This document shows, in pieces, positions 1-12,046 of a stretch of 64,000 nt of DNA. The DNA comes from Tamarix chinensis. Taxonomy: Eukaryota; Streptophyta; Magnoliopsida; Caryophyllales; Tamaricaceae. The notes beneath the pieces are model-generated. The model was not told where the DNA came from. It saw nothing but the letters and a program-made list of their open reading frames with translations, and did no database searches. The translations under genes and the position numbers were made by a program. Positions within the stretch are counted from its first letter, which is position 1. Every line of letters starts with the position of its first letter. Where the stretch lies: positions 46,604,707-46,668,706 of the forward strand of contig CM060174.1 in the NCBI GenBank assembly GCA_030549775.1, written 5' to 3'.

Positions 1-2003
1 GGTATGTATAATCCTATATAGAGTAGAGATAGCATCACAACCACTATATAGCTAGTACCCCATTGTGCTTTATGACTACACATAATAATAAATAAGGTAC
101 ATCGATCTTAAGTTAAGAGATAACACTAAACGTGTTCATATATGTTTACATATTACACAAAACTTATAAGATCACTAATTTATCAAAAAACCAATAAAAA
201 TAAGCCAATGTTATCAGTCCCAAAGCAAAATTTAAAACCTGCCTCATAGGATTTACCTTGTTTCATAACCATTTTACAAAACAAGGGTTAACAAGGGTTA
301 ATATAAAAACCTCAATCAACCAAACTCATCATAATCCAACTTATCTCATACGTTATTAAAAGTAGTAAGAAAAAACAAAAATACCCTTTTCACTTTCAAA
401 TATCAATGTTAATTATTTAAATATGATGTTGGCCAAATATACCTATGGATAATTATACCAATAACAAGTAAAATAGGGAACAATGAATATTAAATTATCA
501 TCCAACATAGAGTAAACAATAACACAAAAACTCTAATCACTCTAATTAGACCTAACTAATAAAAATAGAATAAATAAATAACCAATTATAAACTAGAAAT
601 TAGAAATCAACTAAATTAAACTAAAATGGAATAAAATAAGGTTTAATAAAAATAAAATCAATTTATAAAAGCTACTAGGAAATCCAGATCAACCATTATC
701 CAATTATACTATATAATTAATTAATTACCTAATATTTTTAATTATTAGCTATGCATCAATAGAAATATTTGATAACGCACCCTCTTGCGTTACGTGGTCC
801 TATTATTAATTATCGATCATGCTCTCTCTAGTCAAAGAAGTTAAATAAAATATAAAGCTTTAGGCTTAATTAATTATCTATATTTTCCTATTATTGTAGA
901 AATTATGTAATTATTATCACAACCCATTCAATTCCTATTTATGTTATTTAAACCAAAGTGGAGAATCACACATCACATCTTTTCTTGACTTATTAAATGT
1001 TAATTAAAGGTGGTTAGTCTATTAATTAGGCACAATCTAGAACAATAGCATAAAACACATAGAGTAATTTATTAACAAAGCAGTCAATTAATCTATCATT
1101 ATAAAGAATAGGGTTTCATTATATCATTGGTAAAATAAAACTAGAATATATTATTAATAAAAATAAAATAATGAAATTAAATAAAAAAATCTAAAGTATG
1201 AATAAAATATTAAACCTAAAGATATTTGAATATAAAAGTGTAAAATTTTAGATTCAAAAATCATAATATAAAAATAATACTATACTCAGATGATCGATGG
1301 GTTTGAAAAAAATTTCCCTTCTCCAACACCCATGCCCTACTACTGCCTCGCTCTTTCTTCGTTCTCTTTTATTTTTTTTATTTTTTCTATCCTTGAGATT
1401 TTTGCTTCTCTACTTTGAATATATTTTCATTGTCTCGCTTATTTTTTTTCTTCTTTTTTTCCTTCATTTTTCTACTCCCTCAGCCTTCGTGCCGCCTACC
1501 TCTATCTCTCCTTTTCTATTCTCTATGTTTTCAATTCTCAATTTTTCTTTCTCTTTGGCCCTACTGCCCTACCACCTACCTTCTCTATTCTTCCTTTCTT
1601 TTCACTATCGCCTCCGTGCCTTTTTTGTTCTCTTCTTATTCTACTCACCATCAAATCTCCCTCAAAAGCCTTTAGGCCTTGTTTATTTGTTTTTTTTCTA
1701 GCAACCTTTGTCTTGGGTTACCCAACCTTTTGGCCTTTACGATCTTTAGTTATTTAGGCCAGGCTCTTATGTATATATATATATATATATATGAAGAAAA
1801 TTATACCTATAAAAATAAAATAAAATAAAATAATAAATTATCTCATAATTTGAACCCATCATTTTATATTATTTTAGTTCAAATAATTAAATATATGAGA
1901 TTATTAAGTATAAAATTATATTTTTCCTCATATATTATTCAAATAAAAGATCAAAAAATAAGATTAGAAAGGATATGAAATATGTAAAAATATATATTAC
2001 TCA
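1..2003 (-). repeat. Partial 3' LTR of a long-LTR Athila-related element, minus strand
   Basis: Read on the minus strand, a purine tract ending GGGGATAT is followed at 2003 by TGAGTAAT, the expected junction of polypurine tract and 3' LTR. The first 350 bases of the LTR share layout and words with the LTR at 63137-64000: an AT-rich opening, an (A)GGTAT-plus-homopurine step, then an AAGAGCC/AAGGCC block. The plus strand of 1300-1740 is extremely pyrimidine-rich, so the LTR sense strand is purine-rich there. The far LTR end lies outside the window, so the LTR is at least 2.0 kb. A (TA)n run of about 22 bases lies near 1770-1791. I see no gene in this stretch. Confidence 0.6.
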
Positions 2004-2425
2004 ATATCCCCACATTTCTCTTTTTTATTTGTCCTCAAGAAAAATATGATTTGAAATGAAGAAAAAAATAAGAATAAAACTAACTAGCTACTTTCGTAGG
2101 TCTCATAATTGCACTCAGCATGTGCAACGGGTCATTTAAACCCTTAGGTCCCCCTTATAGGATAAGTAAAGTCTCGTGAGGGTTTTGTAGATGATATACC
2201 AACAAAATTACACACTAATCACATAAAAATTACAGCACACTTCTAACACTCTTGAAAAATGTTATCTCATAATATTTTATGTTTATAACACCAAGATTAA
2301 CACTCAGCCAAGGCTTAGCATTGGAAATATTAAAGGTTTAAAATCAACACATGGTTCACACATAAATATGAAAGATATGAATAGAACAATAACAATGAAA
2401 GAAAATCTATCAATGCCTTAGGAAA
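2004..2425 (-). mobile_element. 3' internal non-coding end of the minus-strand element, with polypurine tract
   Basis: The reverse complement aligns by eye with 62740-63136, the segment just before the 3' LTR of the element at the right end of the window. Shared blocks include the motif read as TTGAGGACAA, a block around GTAGGTCTCA...GCATGTGCAAC (plus-strand sense here), and ACCCTCAYGAGAC. The polypurine tract is at about 2004-2016 (minus strand). Homology stops near 2425, where plus-strand gag coding sequence begins, so the rest of the minus-strand element is missing. Confidence 0.6.
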
Positions 2426-2435
2426 AGAGCAGGAG

Positions 2436-3410
2436 GTATGATGTTGATGCACTAGATCATCTTGCATCTAAGGTAGATACTTTGTTCAAACAATTTGAAA
2501 ATTTAATGTTCTAGGATATTTTCAGGGAAACTTAAAGCAAACCCTAAAAATCAAGTTAATGCTATCACATTGAGGAGTGGGAAGGAGATAAAAGGACCTA
2601 AGATTAAGGGGAGTAATGAGACTTTAGACAATGATTTTGAGGCCCCAATAATTGATGAGGATAAAATTAATATTAAAAAAAAGGTAAAAAATTATGTTCC
2701 ACGTTCACCTTATAAGCCTCCCTACCCTTTCCTCTAAGGTTAGATAAGGCCAAACTTAAAAAGCAATATGGGAAGTTTTTGGAAAAATTAAAACATTACA
2801 TATTAACATTCCCTTTGTTGAACTAATTTCTCAAATGCCCTCATATGTAAAGTTTTTGAAGGAAATTTTGTCCAATAAGAGATAGCTAGAGGAATATGAA
2901 ATGATCTCTCTTACAGAGTAGCATAGTACTATTATCCAAAATAAGTTACCTTATTAGTTAAAAGACACTAATTCATTTTCTATTCCATACATTATTTGAA
3001 ATATTTCCATTAATCGTGCATTATGTGATTTGGGTGCAAGTGTGAGTCTAATGCCATTGTCGGTGTATGATAAGTTGCAAATGGGAGATTTAAAGCCCAC
3101 TACCATCTCCCTATAGTTGGCCAATCGATTGGTGAGATGTCCAGTAGGTATTTTGGAGGATATACCCATCCAGGTTGGTAAGTTTTTCATACCAATTGAC
3201 TTTGTTATTTTGGAAATTGTGGAAGACTCTCAAATTTCTATCATTCTAGGTAAGCCCTTCCCATCTACTTTTAGAGCTATCATTGATGTTAAAAATGGAA
3301 GGCTTTCTTTGAAATTCCCTCTAATAAGGATATTGAGGAAGACTTTGAAATTGGGAGTGAGAAGGTGGAGTTTTATTTATCCAATGCTATGATATTCTTT
3401 ATAAGATTGA
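2436..3410 (+). pseudogene. Gag C-terminus and retropepsin relic (Athila-type)
   Basis: The first readable piece (2436-2515) is a Gag C-terminal segment, YDVDALDHLASKVDTL. After a frame change, NAITLRSGKEIKGP appears at about 2557-2600, the conserved Gag/protease linker of Athila and Tat elements. The aspartic protease follows: ALCDLGASVSLMPLSVYDKL at about 3013-3072 holds the active-site D (DLGAS for the usual DTG/DSG). Then, after an in-frame TAG, comes NRLVRCPVGILEDIPIQVGK through IILGKPF. At least seven stops and one frameshift interrupt the stretch. Protease would have cut the polyprotein; no functional product is possible. Confidence 0.75.
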
Positions 3411-3599
3411 TAAGGTGGTGAATGAGGATATTATTGAATGCTTCTCAAGTGACCCTCTTAATGAGTTTTTTATGATAAGTAGATTACCTAGTGATGAAAA
3501 TCTTGAAATCACTGGTTTTACCAAGATGTTAGAGGAAAGTCCTATTTTTCATTAAGCAAAGCAAAAGACAGAAATTCTTAAAGTAGAACCAAGCATCCC

Positions 3600-5126
3600 T
3601 ACACTAAAAAAGGATGTAATACCTAAGGTGGAGTTAAAACCCATCCTTTCTTATCTAAGGTATGATTTTCTTAACTTTTATTCTAAATTCCCTGTCATTG
3701 TAAACACTAGCCTAAGTAGGGTAGAAATTAAAAAGCTTCTTAGAATTCTTAGGTTACATAGAGAAGTCATTAGTTATACTATAGATGTTCTTAAGGGCAT
3801 AAATCCTTCCATTTGCATGCATCATATTCTTTTATAAGAAGGGTACAAGCCCTCCATGGTGAGAAAAAAGGTCCTTAAGCTACTTGATATGGGAGTCATC
3901 TATCCTATTTCATATAGTGAGTGGGTAAGCCCAGTGTAGGTAGTACCTAAAAAGGGAGGAATGATGGTCCTTAAGAATGATAAAAATGAATTAATCCCAA
4001 CAAGTACCGTCATGGGTTGGTGAATGTACATAGATTATAGTAAATTAAATAAGGCAACCCAAAAGGATCATTTTACCCTACCATTTTATCAATCAATTAT
4101 TAGAAAGGTTGGCTTATCATTCTTATTTTTGTTACGCATATGGGTATTCAAGATTTTTTCCAAATCCCCATTCACCTAGCTTGTCAAGAGAAGACTATAT
4201 TTATATGTCCCTATGGCACCTTTTCCTGTCGAATGATGCCTTTTAGCCTATGTAATACTCCTGTCACCTTTCAATAATACATGATGTCTATCTTTTTAAA
4301 CTTTATTGAAGACATAATGGAAGTTTGTATGGATGATTTTTTAGTCTATGGTACTACTTTTGACAATTATTTGAGAAATCTTTCTAGGGTTTTAGAGAGG
4401 TGTAAGGAAGTGAATCTCGTTATTAAATGGGAGAAGTGTGATTTTATGCTACCAGAAAGGATTGTTCTTGGTCAGCTATTCTCTAGTAGGGGCATTGTGG
4501 TAGATAAGGAAAAGATAAACATTATTGAAAAGATGTCACCCTCGATTTCTATTAAGACATGTGTCACTTCTTAGGGCACACCAATTTCTATCGGTGATTC
4601 ATTAAGGATTTATCAAAAACTACTAAACCATTAACTTAGTTACTCATCAAAGATAGGCTTTTTTAAACCTAACTAATGGTGTTTGGATGCTTTTAACATG
4701 TTAAAATAGCCATTGATAAGTTCCCCAATGATGCAGCCTCTTGACTGGAACATCTCATTCCACGTTATGAGTGACACAAGTGACTATGTAGTGGGAGTAG
4801 TCCTTGGATAGAGAAAATATGGAAAGGTATATGCAATTCGCTATGCCATTCAAACCCTAGATGATGCCCAATTTAATTACGCTATAACTAAGAAAGAGGT
4901 ATTGGCCATGGTGTTTGCATTGGATAAATTTTGATCATACTTAGTATGATCAAAGATTATCATCTTCACCGACCATGCATCCCTTGAATAATTGTTAACT
5001 AAGAAGGACATGAAGCCACATTTGATAAGATGGATCTTTCTACTCCAAGAGTTGGATATTGAAATTTGGGATAATAAGGGAATTAAGAATGTAGTGGCTA
5101 ATCATCTATCCCGATTAAGGTAAGAC
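3600..5126 (+). pseudogene. Reverse transcriptase and RNase H relic (Athila-type)
   Basis: RT motifs appear in order: KVLKLLDMGVIYPIS near 3870, then WVSPV-VVPKKGG, YIDYSKLNKAT, and the catalytic box as VCMDDFLVYG near 4324-4353, with both aspartates kept. The fingers and palm between 4080 and 4280 are scrambled by stops and frame changes. RNase H follows from about 4700: the first catalytic aspartate lies in MSDTSDYVVGVVLG, the A-K-E-based motif is AITKKEVLAMVFALDKF, and FTDHASLE and NVVANHLSRL close the domain. Stops include those at about 3835, 3939, 4020, 4278 and 4572. It is inactive. Confidence 0.8.
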
Positions 5127-6560
5127 ATGGAGAGAGGTGAAGAGGATGATTCTCCCTTCGAAGATTCATTTCCAGATGATAACCTTTTGGCCAGCACCAG
5201 CTTAGTTGCCCCATGGTTTGTTGATTTTGTCAATTATAAAGCATGTGGGGTACTACCGCCTAACTTATCCTATCAACAAAAGAAGAAGTTCCTCTCAGAT
5301 GTTAAGCATTACTATTCGGATGATCCTCATATTTACAAGAAATATGCAGAAGAGGCCTATAGAATATGTATGTCTGAAGAGGAGGTTGGAAGTATCATTG
5401 CTCATTATCATTCTTCACCATATGGAGGTCATGCTAGCACTTCCAAAATAGCTTCATTGGTTCTCCAATCGGGTTTCTATTAGCCCAACCTTTTCAAAGA
5501 TGTTTGAAAATATGATACTTTATGCGATCGATGCCAAAGGACTGGTAACATATTGAGAAGAAACAAAATTCCACTCAATAACATCTTTGAGGTTGAACTA
5601 TTTGATGTTTGGGGAATTGACTTCATTGGACCCTTTCCATCCTCTTACAACAATAATTTTATTCTAGTCGTTGTAGATTATGTCTCCAAATAGGAGAAGG
5701 TAGTGGCATCTCCCACTAGTGATGCCAAGGTTGTGGTCCAACTATTCTAGCAAGTTATATTTCTAAGGTTTTGTGTTCCAAGGGTAGTTGTTAGTGATGG
5801 TGGTTCCCATTCCACCACTCAACTACTCAGCACACTTCTAATGAAATACGGTGTTACTCATAAAATAACCATGTCGTACCATCTCCAAATGAGTGGACAA
5901 GTGGAAATCACTAATCATGAGATCAAGGGGATCCTTGAGAAGATGGTGGCCCACACACAAAAAGATTGGCCAATGAGGTTAAATTATGCTCTATGGGCCT
6001 ACCAAACCTCTTACAAGACACCAATTGGATTGAAACATTTCCATTTGGTATATGGAAAATATTTTCATTTACCCATTGAAGTTGAGCACAAGGAATTTTA
6101 TGTAACAAAAGCAATCAATTATGATTTGAAAGCGATCAGAGAAAGGAGGAATCTCTAACTAAACAAGCTTGATGAGCTACAATTAGATGCCTATGATAAT
6201 ACATAAATATACAAGGAGATAATCAAGAGGTAGCATGATAAGAATATTATCCAAGGGGAATTTCATGAAGGAGATTATGTGCTTCTTTTCAACTCACGGA
6301 TCAAGCTTTTTCCAAGAAAGCTTTGTTCTAGATGGATGGGGCAATTCTATGTTTGAAAGGTATATTTATTTGGGGTTGTTGATATTTAGAGCATGTCCAT
6401 AAAATTTTTTAAGGTCAATGGCCAAATATTGAAGCCTTATATTACTGGTTCTCTAGTAGAAAAATGAGCAAACTCGGTCTTCTAGATGCACCCTCAATTT
6501 GAGGAAAACGTGGTCAAGCCAAAGACCTTAAATAAGCTCTCCTTGGGAGGTAACCCAAGT
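5127..6560 (+). pseudogene. Integrase relic (Athila-type) and pol tail
   Basis: The longest open piece (5127-5483) runs from the RNase H/integrase linker into the zinc-binding domain: HYHSSPYGGH supplies the two histidines and, past a stop, CDRCQRTG supplies the two cysteines. The core follows with all three catalytic acids in recognisable contexts: DFIGPFPSS near 5620, VVSDGGSHS near 5790, and E in SGQVEITNHEIKGILEK near 5890-5940. A C-terminal stretch ([18 protein letters not shown], then SRWMGQF) ends in LSLGGNPSF at about 6537-6563, the usual pol end of this lineage. At least nine stops interrupt it. DNA insertion would have been its role; it is dead. Confidence 0.8.
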
Positions 6561-6563
6561 TTT

Positions 6564-7980
6564 TACGTGTTATTTCTTTCTTTTTCGTTCTTTTTTTGTG
6601 TTTTCTTTTCACTTTTTTTAATGTTTCAATAGGTACTATTATGGTACGAGTTGAAGAGGACATAGTTAGAATGAAGAATCAAGTTTGTGGGAAAATAGGT
6701 TGAAAATAAGACAAAATGAGGGTTACATGGCCAAGGCACGCCCTGATGCACTATCGTGCAACCCTTAGGAAAATAAATATCAAAGCCAGAGTATCACACA
6801 ACAGAGGCACGTCCTGACACATGACCGTGTGACATTCTCCCATAAATCTACAAGAGCTGAGACCGTGCATTGTCAAGCCATGTTAGACCAGCATGCCCAT
6901 GCCTCTGTACCCTAGAATTTTGCATGACCAAAAATCATGCACAACCAAGTCGTGCTTAACTAGCATGCTCGTGCCTCTCCATTCTAAAAAATTGTGAGAG
7001 CAAATTTATTACATAGGCATGCAAATGTGCCTATATATACTACACACTCCCAAATTTGCACCGTGCACGACCATATTTTGCCTCCATTGCCTCCTCTTCC
7101 ACATATCCTAACCTTAAACACCCACAGTCGAGCCATCCCAAGCAAATCCACCATCCTTCACCACTACACCTATAACCGACATCATACACACCACTACACC
7201 CATTTACGTCCTCTACTCCACACCCATGCACTACCTGCATTGCCCCGTATGCACTACATTTGCACCACTCCCCTGCATAATTTACTTGTGCAAGACCCCT
7301 ACTCCACCCTGCACAATCTTGCACCAATGCCCTACTCCACACTCTTGCATAATCACACCCCTCAACTACATCACCACTATCACACCAATCCAAACACCAC
7401 TACACGTTTCCACACCCATGCACGTCCTCTACTCCACAACCATACACAACCATGCACCATTGTTCTACACCACAGGAATCATGCATTATTTCTCTACACC
7501 ACATCAATCGTGCACCACTGTACCCTCTCCTTCACACAACCAATGCACTACAGCAATCATGCACCACTCCTCTACACAATTCAACCATACACAACTATAG
7601 TGCCCTCCACACGCTACACAACTACACCACCACAACCATACCACTTATGCACCACTACTTTGCACCGCACCACCTGTGTACCACTACTTTGTACCACACC
7701 ACTCATGCACCACTGCTTTGCAACACACCACTTGTGAACCACTACTTTGCAACAAAACACCACCACAACATGATCTAAGCACCACCACTACACACTCTGC
7801 ATAATTCACTCATGTACTGCATACTTTGGGCTTAATTATAGTGTTATTCCCATTTTCCTCTAATTACTTGCCTTAATTCTATTTTTTGTATCCTAATTAC
7901 ATATTGGAACTTGTATTACCTTTTTTATTACATAACTATTAACATTTGGTGCATTAGTTTAAGATCTGTAGGATCTTCTC
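6564..7980 (+). other. Non-coding spacer of the Athila-like element, with CACC-rich low-complexity DNA
   Basis: Between pol and the extra ORF lies non-coding element sequence. From 6720 to 6990 a loose repeat of GCACGYCYTGA / GCATGCYCGTGCC-type words occurs. From 7050 to 7800 the strand is dominated by CACCACT and CATGCACCAC words. A 247-codon open frame (6994-7737) runs through this but is only His/Thr/Pro low complexity without any domain, so I treat it as chance. It contains the 29-bp tandem array listed separately. Confidence 0.5.
7651..7766. repeat. 29-bp tandem repeat, about four units
   Basis: Units begin at 7651, 7680, 7709 and 7738, each opening ACCACTACTTTG (7709 has ACCACTGCTTTG). 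The period is exactly 29 bases across three steps and units differ by a few substitutions. The array lies inside the CACC-rich spacer. Confidence 0.8.
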
Positions 7981-8880
7981 ACAAATGGCATTGAAAAAGC
8001 ATAGTAAAACATCTATGGCAGGAACCAAATGAGAATCATTGTGAAAAATATGATGACAATCCTGAGGATAAGGTAGATCATCAAATACTCAACCATCCAA
8101 TCCCTAGGGCATCGTATTTGCCTGTTATTTTCACTAAGAGCATTATGATGCCATAGCTTCTCGAAACATAACGTCCACTCAATATATATATCGAACATGT
8201 CTTGAAAAGTTAGGGATTAAAGATGATGTCAAGTATTTGATGACTAGAGGCCTTCTATCCTACTTCTTTTCTCATGCCGATCATAAGAGTAAGGGATTCA
8301 CCCTTGAGTTCCTTAGCTCATTCACTTTCAAGCGAATTGGGAAATTTATGTCATTTAGACTCTTTAATAAGTCTCATGCTATGTCATTAACACAATTCTC
8401 TAAATTACTTCATTTCTCCTATTGTAAGGCTAATACTTTGCTTTGAAGATCACCAATTCTAGGATCCTTAGGCATTTTGGACCCAAATATCTTTGCTAAA
8501 ATAGGTTTGTGCTACCCAACCTTATAGCAGGCATCACGCTAAGACCTCTTTGATCTAAAATCCTACACTAAGGTATGCCTAATACTTATTGGCTAGGGCA
8601 CATTTTGGATGGGGAGAAAGCCAAAAGAATGTACAAAAGCTAGAGTTATGGGCTCTCTATTATATACTCCAGGATGCCGCCCTCCATAGAAGGTATTATC
8701 TAGTGGATCACCTTAGTAATGTTAGCACTAACATTACTAGTGATATTGTTATTGGAGGATTTGTAACGTACATTACCCAATGGCTTGGATACGACATTAC
8801 ACGTATCCCAATTGACCTCCCAAAGACATATCTAGGGATAACAACTTGCGTAAAAATAAAACTCATTGTCTAAGACGGGC
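7981..8880 (+). pseudogene. Relic of the Athila-type extra ORF downstream of pol
   Basis: Two open pieces at 8237-8446 and 8589-8873 read in the same direction as pol. The second, with HFGWGESQKNVQKLELWALYY and later DIVIGGFVTYITQWLGYDI, has the look of the Athila ORF-1 / putative plant-transposon-protein families, which commonly sit downstream of pol and are sometimes called env-like. That family assignment is from memory and weak. Stops separate the pieces and no start or end can be fixed. I see no signal peptide or fusion-peptide pattern, so I do not call it an envelope protein. Confidence 0.4.
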
Positions 8881-9249
8881 TACAGTATCCACTTTACCAC
8901 AACCAAGAGTCGTGGTATCTGTTACCCAATAGAGATTTTACCTCTCTAATTGGTAACAAACACACTAACTAGTTACCTTCTCTAGCCACACCTTGCCCTG
9001 GTAAACATGTCCTCCCTCAAAAAAAGCAACCCAACACCATTGGTGAAGCATTTGCTTCATCATTGCTTCCTCTTGCACCACCCCCATCCTTTGGCACAAA
9101 TTTGAGTCCTTATTCTTATGGAACATCCTATGATTCCCAATTTAACCATATCAATGCACGCTTTGATATGCTAGAGGCCCAAATTACAAGTCTCAAGGAT
9201 TCTATCCCTCCCATAGACCAAATAAATTCCATGATATAAAAAATTTATC

Positions 9250-9504
9250 AATGGCATCCCTCAAACGATTTCCAACCCACACCACCCCACAGTCAGTGCA
9301 CTTATTTCCCTTTTCCACCTTTTACCCACACATTGAGGACAATGTATTGTTTAAGCATCGGTGGATTCTTTTTAGCTTGTCACTTGCCATTTTCATTATT
9401 TTTCTTTCCTTTCCTATTTGCTTGGTGTGTGTTTTCATTTTCTTACTTTCTTTCCATTGGTCCTTTTTTCATTTTGTTTGTTTGTTTGGTGTTCCTTTTG
9501 TTAT

Positions 9505-9540
<36 letters not shown>

Positions 9541-10440
9541 TGGGAAATGATAAGTTAATGATGAAAATTTGATAGAACTTCCTTCATGGCTTGATCATAC
9601 ACTGGTGAGACCTATAGATTGTGAGCAAGTATAATAAAAAAAAAGGTTTTCAAATGTTTTAAGAATGAACTCTCTAATTGATAGACTCTTAAGACTCTTA
9701 TTAGTTTAACTCTCTAGATGATCATCTTTGTTGATTTACCCATCTATACTGAGACATAGGAACTAAATTTAGTAGTAAAAGAACCAGCGAGATCTTGAGT
9801 CTTATAGATTGTCCATCATTTTTACGGTCTTATTGATTCTTGATTGTGTGTATTCTCGCATGATGTATGAAACTAGAACTTGCATGAAATCTCTTCAAGG
9901 TCACATATAACTTATGCATGCATTAAGATGATTGAGGCATGTATTTTCTTTTCTTAGCTACATTAGTCTAATGACCTACCAAATAGCAGTTAATCCCTTT
10001 ACTTAACCCTTTTGAGCCTAAAGACTAATTACTTAATCAGAAAACTACATTAGTGGCCGTATTTTTGGGTTATTACCTAGCCCTTATCCAAAAACTGAGT
10101 AATAAATATTTAATATATTTAAATGTAGGAAGGCCAAGGATAAGCATAGGAGTGTAACAAACAAAGAGTTGGTAGATGTTCATGTTGAGAAAATGACCAA
10201 AAATGTATCCCTATTTCTATTATCTTCCTCTCCCTTTCATTTTTCATTTTCAAAAAAAAAATTAGAGAAACAAAAGTGAATAAGAGAGAGAGAGAGAGAG
10301 AGAGGGAAAACAAGAAGAAGAAGAAGAAGAAGAAGAAGAAGAAGAAGAAAAGAATAAAAGTTTTAACATTGTGATGTATGCAATTTAATTATATGATTCA
10401 AGTAGAAATGGATGAATTGAGGGTTCAACCTTAAGCTGGT
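9250..10440 (+). other. 3' non-coding part of the Athila-like element and unassigned DNA with microsatellites
   Basis: The motif CATTGAGGACAATG at 9331-9344, followed by TTTAAG, marks the 3' non-coding part of Athila-like elements and recurs at 61361-61374. A (GA)n run lies at about 9508-9537, another at about 10282-10304, and an (AAG)n run at about 10311-10349. No convincing polypurine tract/LTR junction is visible downstream, and open frames here are low-complexity artefacts. Confidence 0.5.
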
Positions 10441-12046
10441 GGTGCACGGCGACACTGGTGGTGGCCGGAAAAAGAAAAAAAAAGGGTAAAAGTTGAAGGC
10501 TGGGAAAAGGATAGGTGGACTGAAGGTGGGGGTTGGGGTGTTTAAGACTGCCCGTGTGGAGAGGAACATAATAAGGGTGGCGGTGCAGCTAAGGGGGTGG
10601 CGCATGGCGGATGGAGGATGGAGAGAAAGAGAGGAGGATGGAGAGGGAGAGGAAAAGAAAGGTAGGGGAAGGAAGAAGAGGGTCTACATCATAATTTGGG
10701 AGGTGAAAGAAGCAACGGAAGAGGTGGCTGAGGGTGGCGGAGGTGGAAGGAAGGGTTGTTTGGAAAGGCTACTTCGCACAGTTAGGGTGGCTTGTACAGG
10801 AAGAATCGAAGGATGAGGGAGGTTTAGGTAGCTAGAGGGCGGTGTAGGGAAGGCTTAGGTGGGTGGAGTTGGTAGCGTGGTTGGCTGAAGGTGGCGGGGA
10901 TGGCGTCTGAAATGACGGTGGTGCACAAGGGAGGATTCTGGGTTGGGGATCAAGAGCTCAATACCACACTCATTATGGGGGTATTTATAGATTTTAGAAG
11001 GGATCTTAGGGTTCTGTTGGTTGGCTACGGGGTAAGGCAGGTAGGGTTACGATTACCGGCGGTGAGGTTGGCTGGTGAAACTTAATTTGGGGCAGGGGGT
11101 TGCGTAGGCCATGGAGGAGGGAAAATTGCGCGAGAAAAGGGGATGTGGATTGGTCTATGTGGTCGTCGAATTAGGGGGAGAGAAAGGGAGGAAAATGGCT
11201 AGTCAAAGGGGTGAGATCGCCGGCGAAAAACCAGGGCGGGGCGGCGGTGCAGGTGTAGGTCAGTGTCGGGGAAGGAGGAAGGAAGAAGAAGGAGAAAGAA
11301 AAGGCTGGATCGGGCAGTTTGGGGAAAGAAATAAAGGAAGGAAAAGAAGGGTAGACCAGGTAGTCGAGCGCAAAGAGGGGGTGAATTTAAATGAGATGTA
11401 GCGTTTTTGGGGAAAAAGATGGAAAATGTCACGCCGGGATGTCGAAGAAGAAGAAAAGAAAGAAAAGGGAGAATGGGTCACGGGAAAGGAAAGAAAAAGG
11501 AGAAGGGTCTAGGCCGTGGGACAGGCCTAGTTCAGGGGTGGGCAAAAGAAAAAGAAAAGGAGAAGAAAGAACAAGAAAGAAAAAGAAAGAAAAAGGAAAA
11601 AAGGAAAAAGGGAAAAAGGAAAAGAGAAAAATAATTAGGCTGGGTATTTAAATTAATTAAAATATTTGGAATATTTAAAAATAATAATATTTAAATCCCT
11701 TTTAGGCTAATTTAGGATTTTTAAAAGGTTTTTCATAAATTCCATTTTAATTAGCAAAACACCCTAATTTTCTTCAATTAAATTATTTATAAAATTCATA
11801 TTAATTTAGAACTATTTTCTCCTTCTTATTTTAAATAAATAATTTATTTAATTAATTTTCAAAATAAAATCCTTAATTAGCCAAAATACCTAAATTTCTC
11901 CTAATTAAAATACTTATAAATTTCTTCTTAATTTGCCCAAATTAATTTCCTTTTATTTTAATAAAAATAATTTATTTAATTGATTTCTCTAATAAAATCT
12001 TATTTAACTATAATTTTTAAAATTAGAAAATTTTGGGGCATTTCAG
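10440..12046 (+). repeat. LTR-like block: purine-rich island plus AT-rich tail (copy 1)
   Basis: A strongly G/A-rich island (10440-11640, full of GGTGG, GGAGG and GAAGAA words) passes abruptly into AT-rich DNA (11640-12046) that ends TTTTGGGGCATTTCA. The AT-rich tail aligns by eye with 14020-14281. The terminal GGGG(T/C)ATT form is a common LTR 3' end in plant gypsy elements. No matching 5' LTR edge was found, so this is an LTR-like remnant rather than a mapped LTR. Open frames on both strands here follow base composition only. Confidence 0.4.

Larger units (their letters stand above)
2428..10100 (+). mobile_element. Degenerate Ty3/gypsy retrotransposon, Athila lineage
   Basis: The order is gag C-terminus, retropepsin, reverse transcriptase, RNase H, integrase, then a long non-coding stretch, an Athila-type extra ORF relic and a CATTGAGGACAATG motif. 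This is the layout of plant Athila elements. The gag-protease linker reads NAITLRSGK and the pol tail reads LSLGGNPSF; both are lineage signatures I know from Athila/Tat elements. Many stops and frameshifts show it is long dead. I cannot place its LTRs: the 5' end is cut at about 2428 by an inverted fragment, and the right boundary is a guess. Confidence 0.75.

Noticed and set aside
1297..1701. Open frame of 134 codons rich in F, L and S
   Set aside because: Follows from a pyrimidine-rich LTR stretch; no domain, and the opposite strand is the element's sense strand.
6994..7737. 247-codon His/Thr/Pro-rich frame
   Set aside because: Pure low complexity over a CACC-rich spacer and tandem repeats; a second frame is equally open, so it is compositional.
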